Positions 12,011 through 22,914 of a stretch of DNA of 64,000 bases are shown here, in pieces (position 1 is the first letter of the stretch; the number at the start of each line of letters is the position of its first letter). The stretch covers positions 372,001 to 436,000 of the forward strand of contig JAJNNY010000007.1 in assembly GCA_022453515.1 (NCBI GenBank), written 5' to 3'. A model generated the notes under the pieces. It ran no database searches, was not told the DNA's origin, and saw only the letters and a program-made list of their open reading frames with translations. The stretch is from Astrocystis sublimbata (taxonomy: Eukaryota > Ascomycota > Sordariomycetes > Xylariales > Xylariaceae). The position numbers and the translations under genes were made by a program.

Positions 12011-14427
12011 ATGCGCTTCACCAACCAAGGCGCCGTGGCCACGGCCATGGCAGCCTCCCTCGCTACTGCCACTCCTCATAAGGAACTTCTCGACCTTGGT
12101 TACCCCCACAAGGGCCTCGATGTCGACGTCGGTCTTGGTCTCGATCTCGGCAAGCCCATCCACGCCGGCATTGACCTTGCCGCTGATCTCAGTGGCAACG
12201 TGCTCGTTGCTGGTATCCTGGCCGACGTTGCCGTAAGCCCCATTGCCGAAGTTGGGGCTGGTGCTGCTGTGGCCGTTGTTTGTGAGGATTGCCACATCAA
12301 GGGTGAAATCGACGCATCAATTTCCTTGGAGAAGGTTGTCCCAGCCTTGAGCCTATCGCTCAAGGATATCGAGGTCCTCTTGGACCTCGACGTCTACATT
12401 GGTGCTGCTGCCACCATTGCTCTCAACCTGATCACCCCTGCGAAGGTGTCGCTTCCCCTCCCGGGCTTGAATGTGGAGGCTTTGGTCCATCTCGACCTCG
12501 TTCTCGGTGTTCACACCGAACTAGAGGTATCGGCTGGTGTATATGTCAGCCTGCCTGAGGCCTCGATCGAGACTGATATTATCAGCGGTGAGATTCTTGA
12601 TGTCAACTTCGATGGTGCTATTGTCAAGGTTCTCCCGGTCAAGGTCATGATTGGTTGCACCGAACTCCTGGCCGACCTTCGCCTCCGTGTTGATCTTGGT
12701 GTTGCTGCTGCTCTGGACGTCGATGAGATCCTTCCCCTCGACCAACTGATTCCGGGCCTTCACATCCCCACGATCGGAGCTGGTTTGGAGCTATCTGTAT
12801 ACGCCAACCTGCTCGAATACGTTGGTCTGTTCTGTGATGCTCCCGAATGCCCATTGGCTACGGAGGTATGTTGACTTATTGTTCCGCAAGATGAGATAAC
12901 CACTAACTCTTCATACAGTCTTACGGTTTGAACGTGGGCGCCGCTGTTGAGCTTGGCGTGGCAGTTGAGGACTTGCTTTCTATCCACCTCGCACCCACGG
13001 TTGCCACGGCTGTGCTCAGCATTCCCACCAACACCATCTGCATCCCGTCGTATACCGCCTCGCCACCTGCTTACACTACGCCCAGTGTTCCTGGTTACTC
13101 CAGCGGCATTCCCACACCCAGCGGTCCCATTCCTACTGGCGTTCCTACACCCAGTGGTCCTGGCAGTGAGCCAACCGGATCCGTCCCAGCCAGCACCGGC
13201 GTCTCTACCTCGAGCGGACTCGGCTCACCGAGCGAGTCTGATTTCCCCACAGGTACTCCTACATCCAGCCAGCCCGGCTTTTCTACCGGTCTTTCTTCCA
13301 GCGAGACATCTATCCCTACTGGCGTCGCCACATCCGGTGCTTCTAGCTCCGCCACCGGTGCTATCACATCCAGCGGTTTCCCCTCCTCCAGCGGTTTCCC
13401 CTCCTCCAGCGGTTTCCCCTCCAGTGGCTTCCCTTCACCCAGCGAGAGTACCATCATCCCTGGCTCAAGCGAGGACGGTTCCAACGGTCCTACCTCGACT
13501 GCCGGCTCGTCTTCTGGCGCCGTTACTACTCCTTCAGGGCCCGCCACCACTCCTGCTCCTGGAAACGAAGGTGGATATGTGACCTCGACTGTCACCAACG
13601 TTGAGACTTACACCATCACCCGTTGCGCTGTCAATGTTCCCAACTGCCCGGCCGGATACCAAACCAGTGTGACTCTCGTCCATACCACCTCTTTCACCAC
13701 CGTCTGCCCCGCTACCGCCACTGGCATCACCGCTGCTCCTGCCCCGACTTCGACTGGCGGCCACAGCATCGAGACCATCACCAAGCACGTGACGACCATG
13801 GTCCCCTGTGACAGCACCACCACCTTTATTCCTCCCACCGAGATGTCGACCCCTCCCTACCCTTCGGGTGCCCCCACTCACGTTCCTGGCTATTCTAGCG
13901 CTTCGTCGTCTCCTTCATCTCCCGCAGGTGGAAACTCTGGAAGCGTCCCTGCTGGATACCCGACTCCCTCTCTGCCCGCTGGCACCCCTTCCGCTTCCGT
14001 CCCTGCCGGTGGCCCCTCTGCCTCGTTCCCCGCTGGTGGCCCCTCTGCTTCATTCCCTGCTGGCGGTTCATCTGCTTCGTTCCCTGCCGCCAGCTCGACT
14101 GCGTCGCTCCCTGCTGGCACCCCTTCCGGAGGCTACCCTGTCAACACTCCGTCGGTCAGCGTCCCTGTTGCCACGCCTTCTTCCGTTAGCTCCAGCAGTG
14201 CCGTCTTCCCGACCCCTACTGGTATTGCCCCTCCTAGCGGAAACAACGGCACGATTCCCCAGACCTGGGTTGTTCACCAGCCCACCGTGAGCACCAGCGT
14301 CCCGGCTGCTTACCCTACTGCTCCCGCCAACCCTTCCGGAACCCCGATTGTCACGGCTGGGTCTGCGAAGGTCGGCAGTGGCATCTTTGCTGCTCTTGCC
14401 ATGTTCGGCGCTGCCATGATCATGTAA
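12011..14427 (+). CDS. GPI-anchored, serine/proline-rich mucin-like wall protein
   Basis: Two exons, 12011..12865 and 12919..14427, join at phase 0 across a 53-bp intron, giving 787 aa. The N-terminus (MRFTNQGAVATAMAASLATATP) is a plausible signal peptide. Residues 30-330 form a domain of repeated aliphatic/acidic strands (GLDVDVGLGLDLGKP), with several cysteines (CEDCHIKG, CDAPECPL). From about residue 340 it becomes a Ser/Thr/Pro mucin with short repeats: FPSSSG three times near 13378-13425 and PAGGPSAS-type units near 13930-14110. Between the mucin blocks lies a conserved cysteine module TYTITRCAVNVPNCPAGY, of a kind found in fungal extracellular proteins. The protein ends in a hydrophobic tail (IFAALAMFGAAMIM) after small residues, as expected for GPI attachment. 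Likely a wall-linked adhesin or structural glycoprotein; no enzyme motif is visible. Confidence 0.82.
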
Positions 14428-15666
14428 ATAAAGTTGTCGATATGAGTGTTGTGGAGTGATTATGAGGAGGTAGACTAGCGCCCTATTGCCCTTATGCGAT
14501 TAGTCTAGCGTAATGTAATGTTTGATACTCAATAACAAGTGTCATTACTATGTACATGCCATGTCGTCGGTGACCAGCTACTGTGTGATCTATGGAAACA
14601 ATGCCTCTGGGCATTTGCGGTGAATACAAGCTTGGGTTTCTCATCTGGCTCTGTGGTGAGCGTGGTGAATGTAGCCCTTTGGACGTTTGTGTTGGTGCTG
14701 AAGATGATTATCTCTCACCATCATGATGTGAACCTTGATACAGGCATGACAGGGTTGCTGGTGGAGAAGAACTTTGGAACGTTCCTGCGTCGTTGGCCGC
14801 GAGGCCTAAGCAAATATGCATGAAGCTAGCTGCTTCGCTAGGTAAGATTCAGTTAGATTCATCCATGACCATGTGCTTATGTGGCTAAGGGCCTAGATCG
14901 GACATTCAACTCGGCAGTTCACTCGCAATGCTACCAAGAGTTCGGGTTCATTTTCTTGCGATGAACAAATACAACATTCGACTAAAATCTGGCTTCTACT
15001 AGGTAGTGTAGCGTTCATGACTTACAGTCGAGGTCTTCACAGCCCTCGAGGAGATTAACAGTAAGCAGGGCTCTTTGTTCTAATAATATATTTCTTTTAT
15101 AGGAAACCTTGCAGAGAATTACGCTAAACTGGTCTCGATAATGCTGCATTGCGAACGACTTGTGCGCTTCTTGGGCACATGGCCGAAAACACCACCCAGG
15201 AGAGCATGGCCCCCCCTGGTGCCCACCATGATACCAACGGATCACACTGGTCTCCAAAGGCACTAATGTGGTGCCCTCCCAAGTTTGACCTGCTGTATCC
15301 CTGCCCAGACCGAGTGAAAGAATCACTCCAGCTATTGATAAGTCTTGAGGCAGATGGAGTCTTACACCGCCCAGGGGTCTCTTCCCCGCACCTAAGATCC
15401 ATTCATGACTACAGACTCGACTCGTTCTTCGGCATGTAGTATATTTAGCAGTCACTTGACTTCTCTCATATTCCACAGACAGCTTCACTACCGGGCTTCT
15501 TTTCTTTGGATTGATGTTCATCTCATAATCTCACTGCGAAGTGCTCATCACCCAGTGATAGCCAGCAACTAGTCTCATTGAAAGGGTTGCGTTGTGCACC
15601 AAAAGAACTTGGATAGACGATCAATTTCACGCACCCCTACATAGGATACTCACATCATACAACAAG
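14428..15666. other. Intergenic region, no gene seen
   Basis: 1.2 kb between the wall-protein gene and the MetE-type gene. Overlapping ORFs of 90-170 codons at 15015-15521 on both strands look like shadows: no domain, no good Kozak context and no introns that improve them. The last part presumably contains the MetE-type promoter. Confidence 0.35.
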
Positions 15667-16872
15667 ATGGCGCCTTTCCGAGCCGAACAGATGGGCTCTC
15701 TCCTGCGGCCAGACGATCTCCTTGAGATTCGAGCCGCCATCCGTGATAAGGGCATTTCAGAGGAAGCCGCTGGCCTACCGGCCGTGGAGAAGCGGGCCGT
15801 TGCCGAAGTGGTCAAGCTACAGCAGGACCTAGGCTACAAGGCCGTGACGTCGGGCGAGTTCAACCGGACGAGGTTTTGGGGCCTGATGTGGGACGAGTTC
15901 GAGGGGACGGTACAGCTACAAGATGCGGAGGCGAGTATGTTCCGCCTATACCATCCAGACGTCGTCTCCCTGATCGAGAAAGACCGCCACGTCATGCCGG
16001 GGGACTCTGTCATCGCGGGTAGCAAGCTCTCGCATAACCCTAGCAAGTCGACCGCAAACTTGCATGAGCTCAAGCTCGTCCAGGCTGCCGTTCCGGAGAG
16101 CGAGTGGGGAAACATAAAGCTCACCATGATAACGCCGGCCTGGTTTCACATGAGATACGCGCAGGGTCGGGCTTACACGAAGGAGGCCTATGCCACTGAT
16201 GCCGAGTACTTTGCCGACGTCGCCAAGGTCTACCAGGCAGAGCTCGATATGCTGTACAAGGCCGGGCTGCGTAATGTCCAATTCGACGATCCGGGAATGG
16301 CCTACTTCTGCTCTGCGAAATTCCGCGAGGGATGGGAAGCGGACAAGTCGAATGCCGGATCAGTAGAAGACCTGCTCGATGCGTATATCGCGCTATACAA
16401 CGACTGCGTGAGCAAGGCACCTGCTGACATGCACTTTGGCATCCATCTATGCCGCGGCAACTTTATAGGTGGCCGCTTTTTTGCGGAAGGCGCCTATGAT
16501 CTTATCGCCAAGAAGCTATTCCAGAACCTAAAACTGCAGACCTTCTACCTCGAATACGATACTGAACGTGCCGGTGGCTTCGAGCCCCTCAAATTCTTGC
16601 CCAAGGGGAAGAATGTCGTCGTCGGAGTGATCAGCACGAAGCTGCGCGAACTCGAGGATAAAGAGGCGATGAAGCAGCGTTTGTACAAAGCCGCTGATTT
16701 CATCGCCGAGGGGCGCGGCGAGTCCAAGGAGGAGGCGCTCAAAAGCATCTGCGTTTCTCCCCAATGCGGCTTCTCTACTCACGAAAGCGGCTACCCGCTC
16801 TCACTAGACGATCAAAAGAAGAAACTGTCGCTGGTAAGACAGATTGCTGATGACATCTGGGGCGAGCCTTGA
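15667..16872 (+). CDS. MetE-type (cobalamin-independent) methyltransferase, C-terminal domain only
   Basis: Single-exon 401 aa protein of the UROD/MetE-like superfamily, related to the catalytic C-terminal half of cobalamin-independent methionine synthase. The expected zinc ligands are present: His260 and Cys262 in IHLCRGNF, Glu296 in FYLEYDT and Cys367 in SPQCGFST, in the same order and similar spacing as in MetE. Other family features are QMGSLLRPDDL at the start and GLRNVQFDDPGMAYF around residue 205. The N-terminal folate-binding half of full-length Met6 (about 765 aa) is absent, so this is a stand-alone one-domain member, and its methyl donor and acceptor are not known. The start at 15667 has a good context (acaagATGG); an upstream in-frame ATG at 15592 would add 25 unlikely residues. 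Confidence 0.85.
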   Translation: MAPFRAEQMGSLLRPDDLLEIRAAIRDKGISEEAAGLPAVEKRAVAEVVKLQQDLGYKAVTSGEFNRTRFWGLMWDEFEGTVQLQDAEASMFRLYHPDVVSLIEKDRHVMPGDSVIAGSKLSHNPSKSTANLHELKLVQAAVPESEWGNIKLTMITPAWFHMRYAQGRAYTKEAYATDAEYFADVAKVYQAELDMLYKAGLRNVQFDDPGMAYFCSAKFREGWEADKSNAGSVEDLLDAYIALYNDCVSKAPADMHFGIHLCRGNFIGGRFFAEGAYDLIAKKLFQNLKLQTFYLEYDTERAGGFEPLKFLPKGKNVVVGVISTKLRELEDKEAMKQRLYKAADFIAEGRGESKEEALKSICVSPQCGFSTHESGYPLSLDDQKKKLSLVRQIADDIWGEP

Positions 16873-18064
16873 AGCATAGGATGAATGGGGCATGAGCTAT
16901 TACGGGTGGGATGGGTAAGATGGGCAATTCTGACGAAGCGATGTCCAATAACAAGGAGGACTAATGTGAATTGGCGTCGATGCTTCGTTGATACTTCAAC
17001 ATACTAAAAGAGGGTACGGGCATATAAAGGGGCATCCACGCGGAGTATGAATCAACTTCAAGGAATTAGAAATGTAAGGAGCAGGATCTCAATATGAGGA
17101 GCTTGTGAATTCCTTTACTCTAGTGGCGTTCGGCAAGTAGATGATTGATGGGAAAGGTAGCAGGCGGGGCGGGGCGGAAGCTTGAGTTTATTCGTTATGT
17201 GATGTTTCCACTACACATATATAGCATTTGCCGCTTTTTCTGAGCTTTCGATGTGTCTGCGCATCGATAATGCCAAAATCTCGTTATCTGGTTCGTTGGA
17301 TTGCCGCCAGAGATGAAACCTGCTTTGAGGCATGTCCTATAAGTGGCCAGAATTGGTAGAGTAAATCATGGTGTACGACCATATGTTTGATGATTTGCGT
17401 TCATTGATATCCGCTCCCACAAGTATCTAACCTTAGGTAGCTGTTGCAATGCTTTGTATTCTCCTTCTTCTCAGTTGAAGTTGTTTCTGTAGGCTGCCTG
17501 CTGAGGTTATTGGACTAGTGTTGGGCACCATGCTTGTCTATTGAAATGGCATGAATGCCCTCGAAAGCAATGCTAATAGCCGAACGGAGTATCTCTAGTT
17601 TCACTGAGATGAGACCTGGCAATCTGGTTCCAAAACCGAGCTAGATAGTTTGTCGGGTTGAACATTAACTTGATATTAATTCGCTTTTGATAGTTGAATA
17701 GCTTTTGCGTTCGGTTCAGGCAGTTTTGAAATTGTGCTGAGGTCGCATTTCGACTCTCGGTGGCTTCCGAGTACAGTACTGCGTAGAGGAGAGTTTGAAT
17801 ATGGTAAGGTTATGCGCTCCGTGACAAATCTCACGCTAGGTAGAAAATCGTTCGTCGCATTCGGACCAGAACAGGATTGGGGAAAAGTCAACATTCTAAA
17901 GAAACACTCCTATCTAATTGAGATGCACAGCACTCTAGACTTGAGAATTCATTCGAGTCATTAGCAATCAATCTCCTCAGTGTGGATGCGCGGATGCGCT
18001 TAGTGCACTGTTCAGGAATATTCTTCAGGGGACAGGTGGAGAGCTCTAGCGGACACGCAATGAA
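16873..18064. other. Gene-poor region left of the MITE
   Basis: About 1.2 kb with only short ORFs lacking domains (for example 72-76 codons near 17700). It includes the 3' end of the MetE-type gene. No repeat was seen. Confidence 0.35.
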
Positions 18065-18073
18065 AGTTTGATA
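18065..18073. repeat. Left target-site duplication of the MITE
   Basis: The nine bases agtttgata immediately precede the left inverted repeat and recur exactly after the right one. Confidence 0.85.
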
Positions 18074-18517
18074 CACGTCGGTTTCTGGAACCTTAGGTCC
18101 CAACTATACGAACCTTAAACTAGCATGCTTTAGGTAATTATCCCCCCACATTTTCACAGGAAGTGGATCTTGAAGTACTAGTATATATCTAAAATTAAAA
18201 CCCCTAAGTAAAATTGTTATTTAAAAATAGAAAAACTAAGTACTAAATACTTATAGAGTATATAAAGTAGAAAGAAAAGATATTAGCTTCTATTAAGCCT
18301 AAGGCTTAGTAGCTTTATTTTTAAACAATTTATATACCTAAGCCTTTAAGTAGATCTACTTTTGGGCTTTGTCTAGGTAGCACCTCTAGCGGTCTTTGTC
18401 TGCCGCCTTGAACAGCCAATCGTTAGACTCCCAGAGGTCTTCCGCCCCATAAATTGCCTTTCTGGGTACTAGTTAAGGTTCGAATAGTTGAGACCTAAGG
18501 TTCCAATAACCGACGTG
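18074..18517. mobile_element. MITE with 50-bp terminal inverted repeats
   Basis: A complete 444-bp non-coding element. The left end (18074-18123) begins CACGTCGGTT and the right end (18517-18469, read on the minus strand) also begins CACGTCGGTT; about 45 of 50 positions match, including the shared block TGGAACCTTAGGT. The 9-bp sequence agtttgata flanks it directly at 18065-18073 and 18518-18526, a perfect target-site duplication. A 9-bp duplication with long TIRs fits a Mutator-like (MULE) non-autonomous element. The interior, especially 18180-18360, is very AT-rich, with TA-rich runs and no ORF, as expected after RIP. No transposase is present here. Confidence 0.88.
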
Positions 18518-18526
18518 AGTTTGATA
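18518..18526. repeat. Right target-site duplication of the MITE
   Basis: Exact copy of the nine bases found at 18065-18073, immediately after the right inverted repeat. Confidence 0.85.
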
Positions 18527-21500
18527 GGACAAAATTTGTCTCTGCGTGCTCAATGTGTGCGAGGAAGCTTACGATGTCCCATTCTATAAGTACTAGAAAC
18601 GGCAACTTTGCACAACTGGTTAGTCATCCCGTTAGTCTCAGACGCTCAACATCGTGCCGATCGGCTGAGCCCTCTTGATGGTACGTGGCGAACCTGGGAA
18701 CCTGTTGGTGGTCGAGTGGTTGCGCTCTTTGCAAGTGGGAAACACTGGGAGACCTGAGACTTGTTTGTTCACTTATAGCTGTCGTCGAGTTCATTTGTCG
18801 AATTTCCAAGACAGATTGGCCCGGATTCCCTTTCCAAGAATAGCCTATCTGCAGCAGTGTTCCGCAACCCTGGCGTAACTGCGAGTGTTAAACACACCAC
18901 CTTATTACGTGCCTCATGTAACGGTTCGCCGCTGCGGGAACATCCGCATCAAGATACCAATAGTAGCCCCGGGTTATATAACCATGCGATGGCAACGTTA
19001 ACGAAGAAATCGGTGGGAAGTGCTCGTCAATCGGAGCACAGACGTTCGGACAACAGCGAAGCGATGAAGCATTGCAGATAAAAGCAACAGCACATGGGTG
19101 GTAGGCCCGATCATCATGCGATTGCCATCTCCACGATAGTGCTCGCAACCTTGACAACAGAATGCATCATTCGTCAATCACGAAAGAGGTCTCGATGCGT
19201 GTTGCGGAAGACGGCGAGTGGGCATAGTCGTGTAGCTGGTCAGTGATGCGGAGAAGATGAATGGTTTGTCTCGTGATCTCTCGCCACAAGTGACAACACC
19301 ACACTAGCCGGCGCCGCGTCGTGAAGGTCCCCGGCATGCTATGTAAAGTATGTATACCCGCATAGCTATGCACCACGTGCATTGCAGCGTGGAGATCTGT
19401 CTGTACGGAGTAGTCGAAGCTTCGCACCCCAGCCTACCCAGCTACAATGTACCTAATAGTACTCACTCAGTCGTGATGCCTCGATGGCTCGATGACTTGG
19501 TGGTGGTGGGTGGCGTTGATAATTTACCTTCCACTTGACGATAATTTGATAACTCTCGTACGTGAAGCTTCGCCCTTCCAGTTCCTCGCATTCGATATAT
19601 TGAATCCGCCGACATTGCCATTATCTTACCTTTCTTACGTCTGAACAGGCGGCGAAAGCGACAAGTCGTGTATTACATCGCTCAAGAAACTCTGTATGTG
19701 TAAGTTCGTTCCTGAAAGAAAAAAAAAGGGTGAGACTAGAGGATGTTCCCGGAATGAATCGGAAACAAGAAGTGAATCTATTAAACAAGCCTATGACGTA
19801 GTAAGCTCGGTGCTAAGGTGCCAATTAGACTAGGTGTACTCTAGTGCAAGCCACATCTCAATTTAGACCATCTTAATCAACCAACCTGTCCTGCCTCAGG
19901 GCTGTCATGGCTACGAGTATGTGCCTGTGTGCAATGAGTGGGTGTACGAGTACCGGCTCACGGTAACAATGACTTTTTGTAAATCTGTAGATAGATCTAA
20001 GATAGTGTAGATGTGTACTGTCAGTACTTAGATATAAGCTAGTCCTGCTTTCTCGTATAATCAATCACCCGTGTGAACATGGTTGCACACCGTATGGAGA
20101 GTGTAAAGTCCCTGCAGCAGCTGCAGCAGAGCGTGAAGTGGGTGGCGACGTGCCTACGCATATAGATAGATACCTAATCGAAGATTGCCTTTGGAGGACG
20201 CGTTCGAGCATCAATTCAGGCAAGAGAGGAAGATTTATCTACGAGTACACTGGACGCAGCTCATCGTACCGTGAGTATGAGAAAATGCAACAACACCAGG
20301 GAGGGGGATAATTGAACGTTGGCCTTCCCATGGGCATCACACGAATAGGAGAGTGTCCGAGTACGCTGAGCCAGGACCCAATGCCAATCTCAAATTTTCA
20401 CACAAAACATTGTTGGCCTGTAAGTACTACGAGTACGGGCGAGTACAGTAGTAATATTAGGGTGAATTGTTGCGAGTGGGTGCTCGCATACAGTGCTCTC
20501 AGCTACGATTACGAGACAAGATGCAGAATTGAAATACCGCCTTTCCATTGTCGCATCACGAGTAGGAGAACGACCGAAGATTGAGCGAGACTACGACGAC
20601 TTCGAAAAGACCGAGTGTCGCGAGTCCATCTACGGCATCAGTAATCCTAGTCGGCGGATCCGGGCCTGGGATCTGTTTAGCATCTCGCTAGAGGGTTGCC
20701 GGTCGGGAAGATGGCGCGTGTTTTGCTACCTACTTAGCCGGTCTTGCGCTAGAGCATGCCAGACGGTAGTTGCACGTTATTAGTACGGGTACTGGCGAGC
20801 TGGTACCTAAGCCCTACACTTACTTACCTCTTACCTACTCGTACTACTTACAGGGAGTGTGTGAACTACGGTACTCCTTGGGACCTGGGTAGCCTTGGTT
20901 TGACATCTTGGCAAAGATGATAAGGCTCGATACTCTTGAATCCTGTAAGTACTTAGCATACTAATGATTGCTACCTGTGTGCTTGCAATATAACCTAAGT
21001 ACTAGGTAGGTAGGTAGGTATATGTTGGGACGGATGGAGGTTGTGCACCCAGTTGGAAACTGACCTCGGACTCGGGAGTCTCAACTGGAAGTTGGCGCAG
21101 TTATGAATATGCCTCTAGTACTGTAAGTGGGTGATCGATCAGTGATCACAGACACACGAGGTGTAGATAACTAACCCTGCAAGGACCTGGATTCTTAAGC
21201 TCTGGCGAATATGGATATTATGGAATTGTTATGCACAGGGAAAGAAGTTTGTTCAGTTCAGGGTTGAGTTATCTCCAGATACAAAAAGCCGCGCTTGGCC
21301 CCATAACAGGACCGACTCGGCGGTTGCTGGATCGGTGTCATGCCGGGCCTAAAATGGGGCTCTGTGCTGTAACGGACAACACTGGTGGCCAATTCAACAT
21401 ACGACCGATACATCCGCTGCTTAGCGGTACCGTGCCGCCGCCCACCTCGACGATACCACGATACACCACGATACACCACGATACACCACGATACACCACG

Positions 21501-22692
21501 ATACACCACGATACACCACGATACACCACGATACACCACGATCCACCACGATCCACCACGCTACACCACGATACCTACACCACCACATGCATCGATATCG
21601 TGTGCAAGCAAGGTGTTTGTTTCACGCCCACCATGGCTCGTGAGACAACACCACGTTCCTCGAACCGACTGGCACTTTGTCTCTCCCTCTCTTGATCGAT
21701 CTTCCAGAGCAGGGGATTGGCTAGGTACGAGTAGGTATCATGTGCGTCGTAATCGAACGGGCTACTGTATCACGACTCATCGCTCCCGTATCTAGCGGCA
21801 GCTAGGTACCGTCGCAACGGTCCACTTACACTCCTCCTAGCAAGCCGACCTTGGTAGCTCCCATAATGCGGCTCACGTTGAGTATGCTATTCCCCATTCC
21901 CTCACGTTGTGAAAATTTCCTTGGATTAGCGACCACAGCTGGATGACGACACTCCTGTCGTCCGCGACCACAGACTCCAGAGCAATCTCGAGACAGTGTG
22001 CATCTTGAAGCATGCCCATCCCGGCCAACATACCGCCCTCCCTATCTCGGTGACATTGGTGACCTTGGTAACCTTGGTAACCTCGCTGCAACAGCAAACA
22101 GTGCGCCAGCTCAGGGCCGATTCTACATGGCCAAGTCCGGAGCAGCCCCAGTTCTCTTGCACTGACCGAAACCATCATGGCGCGCGTGGTTGCAAGACTT
22201 TTCGCCCTCCACGCGAGCCACGCTTGGTCGCGGACGGGGAGAAGAGTGCCCCGATGTGAGGTGCGCTGTCCTTGGATGCTTGGATTCTGTATGTACATGT
22301 AGCCAAGTGCCTTTATCGTACATCGAACTATACAGGTGGGCTAGATCGGCAGGTACCACGGCCATGTCAGGCTTCTGGCCACGCCTGTTTTCGTGTCAGT
22401 TGCATCTCGCGGTTCGCTTGAAGCGCACTGCGACTCTGCTGCCGTAGACAGGTTACTATGCTCATGACGTACCAAGGGTTATGGGCCAAGCCACCGAGAA
22501 CTTTCCGATGCTTCCACTGCCCTTCTACTCCTAGTCTTATCTCCTTTTGCTTTTAAGCTCTCGATCCCCAGGAAGTCTGAACCCTCTCTTCCCCAACGGA
22601 TCCAGTCCTGTCCCCAGGAAAACACGCCCCCTCCCCCATTATCTGGTGTCTGTCTATATCTTTAGGGTATCTTCGCGGCATCTATCGCCAAG
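18527..22692. other. Gene-poor 4-kb region
   Basis: Only short ORFs without domains. The DNA carries many copies of short TACCTA/TACGAGTA-like words (for example around 20800-21020) and one tandem repeat (21451-21574), listed separately. The stretch at 22055-22090 repeats TTGGTAACC-like units. The final 200 bases are pyrimidine-rich, typical of a fungal promoter, and lead into the sugar transporter gene. Confidence 0.4.
21451..21574. repeat. 10-bp tandem repeat, CGATACACCA units
   Basis: About eleven to twelve head-to-tail copies of a 10-bp unit. The central copies are perfect and the last three carry single changes (ATCC, ATCC, CTAC). Because the unit is 10 bp, each copy shifts frame, so the long ORFs read through it on both strands are not meaningful. 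Minisatellite-like. Confidence 0.9.
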
Positions 22693-22882
22693 ATGTTTGG
22701 GCAAAGCAAACACCAGGCCGAGCAGGCGGAGAACGTCAACAATGGCGCCGTCGCTCGGGAGAAACCCGGATCGAACGAGAAGATCACCGCCATTGCCTGT
22801 TTCATGGGCCTCGTCGCCAGTATTGGAGGTTTCATGTTTGGCTATGTCAGGTACGCGACAAACCCCCCTCAGTTCAAGCCAA

Positions 22883-22914
<32 letters not shown>

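Noticed and set aside
13095..13598. Minus-strand ORF in the mucin domain
   Set aside because: Low-complexity antisense of the Ser/Pro repeats.
15015..15521. 168-codon minus-strand ORF between the wall protein and MetE-type genes
   Set aside because: No domain, several rival frames of equal length and no splice support.
21231..21795. Overlapping ORFs of 130-150 codons with repeated Tyr-Thr-Thr-Ile-His
   Set aside because: Produced by the 10-bp tandem repeat, which keeps several frames open. No domain and no start context.
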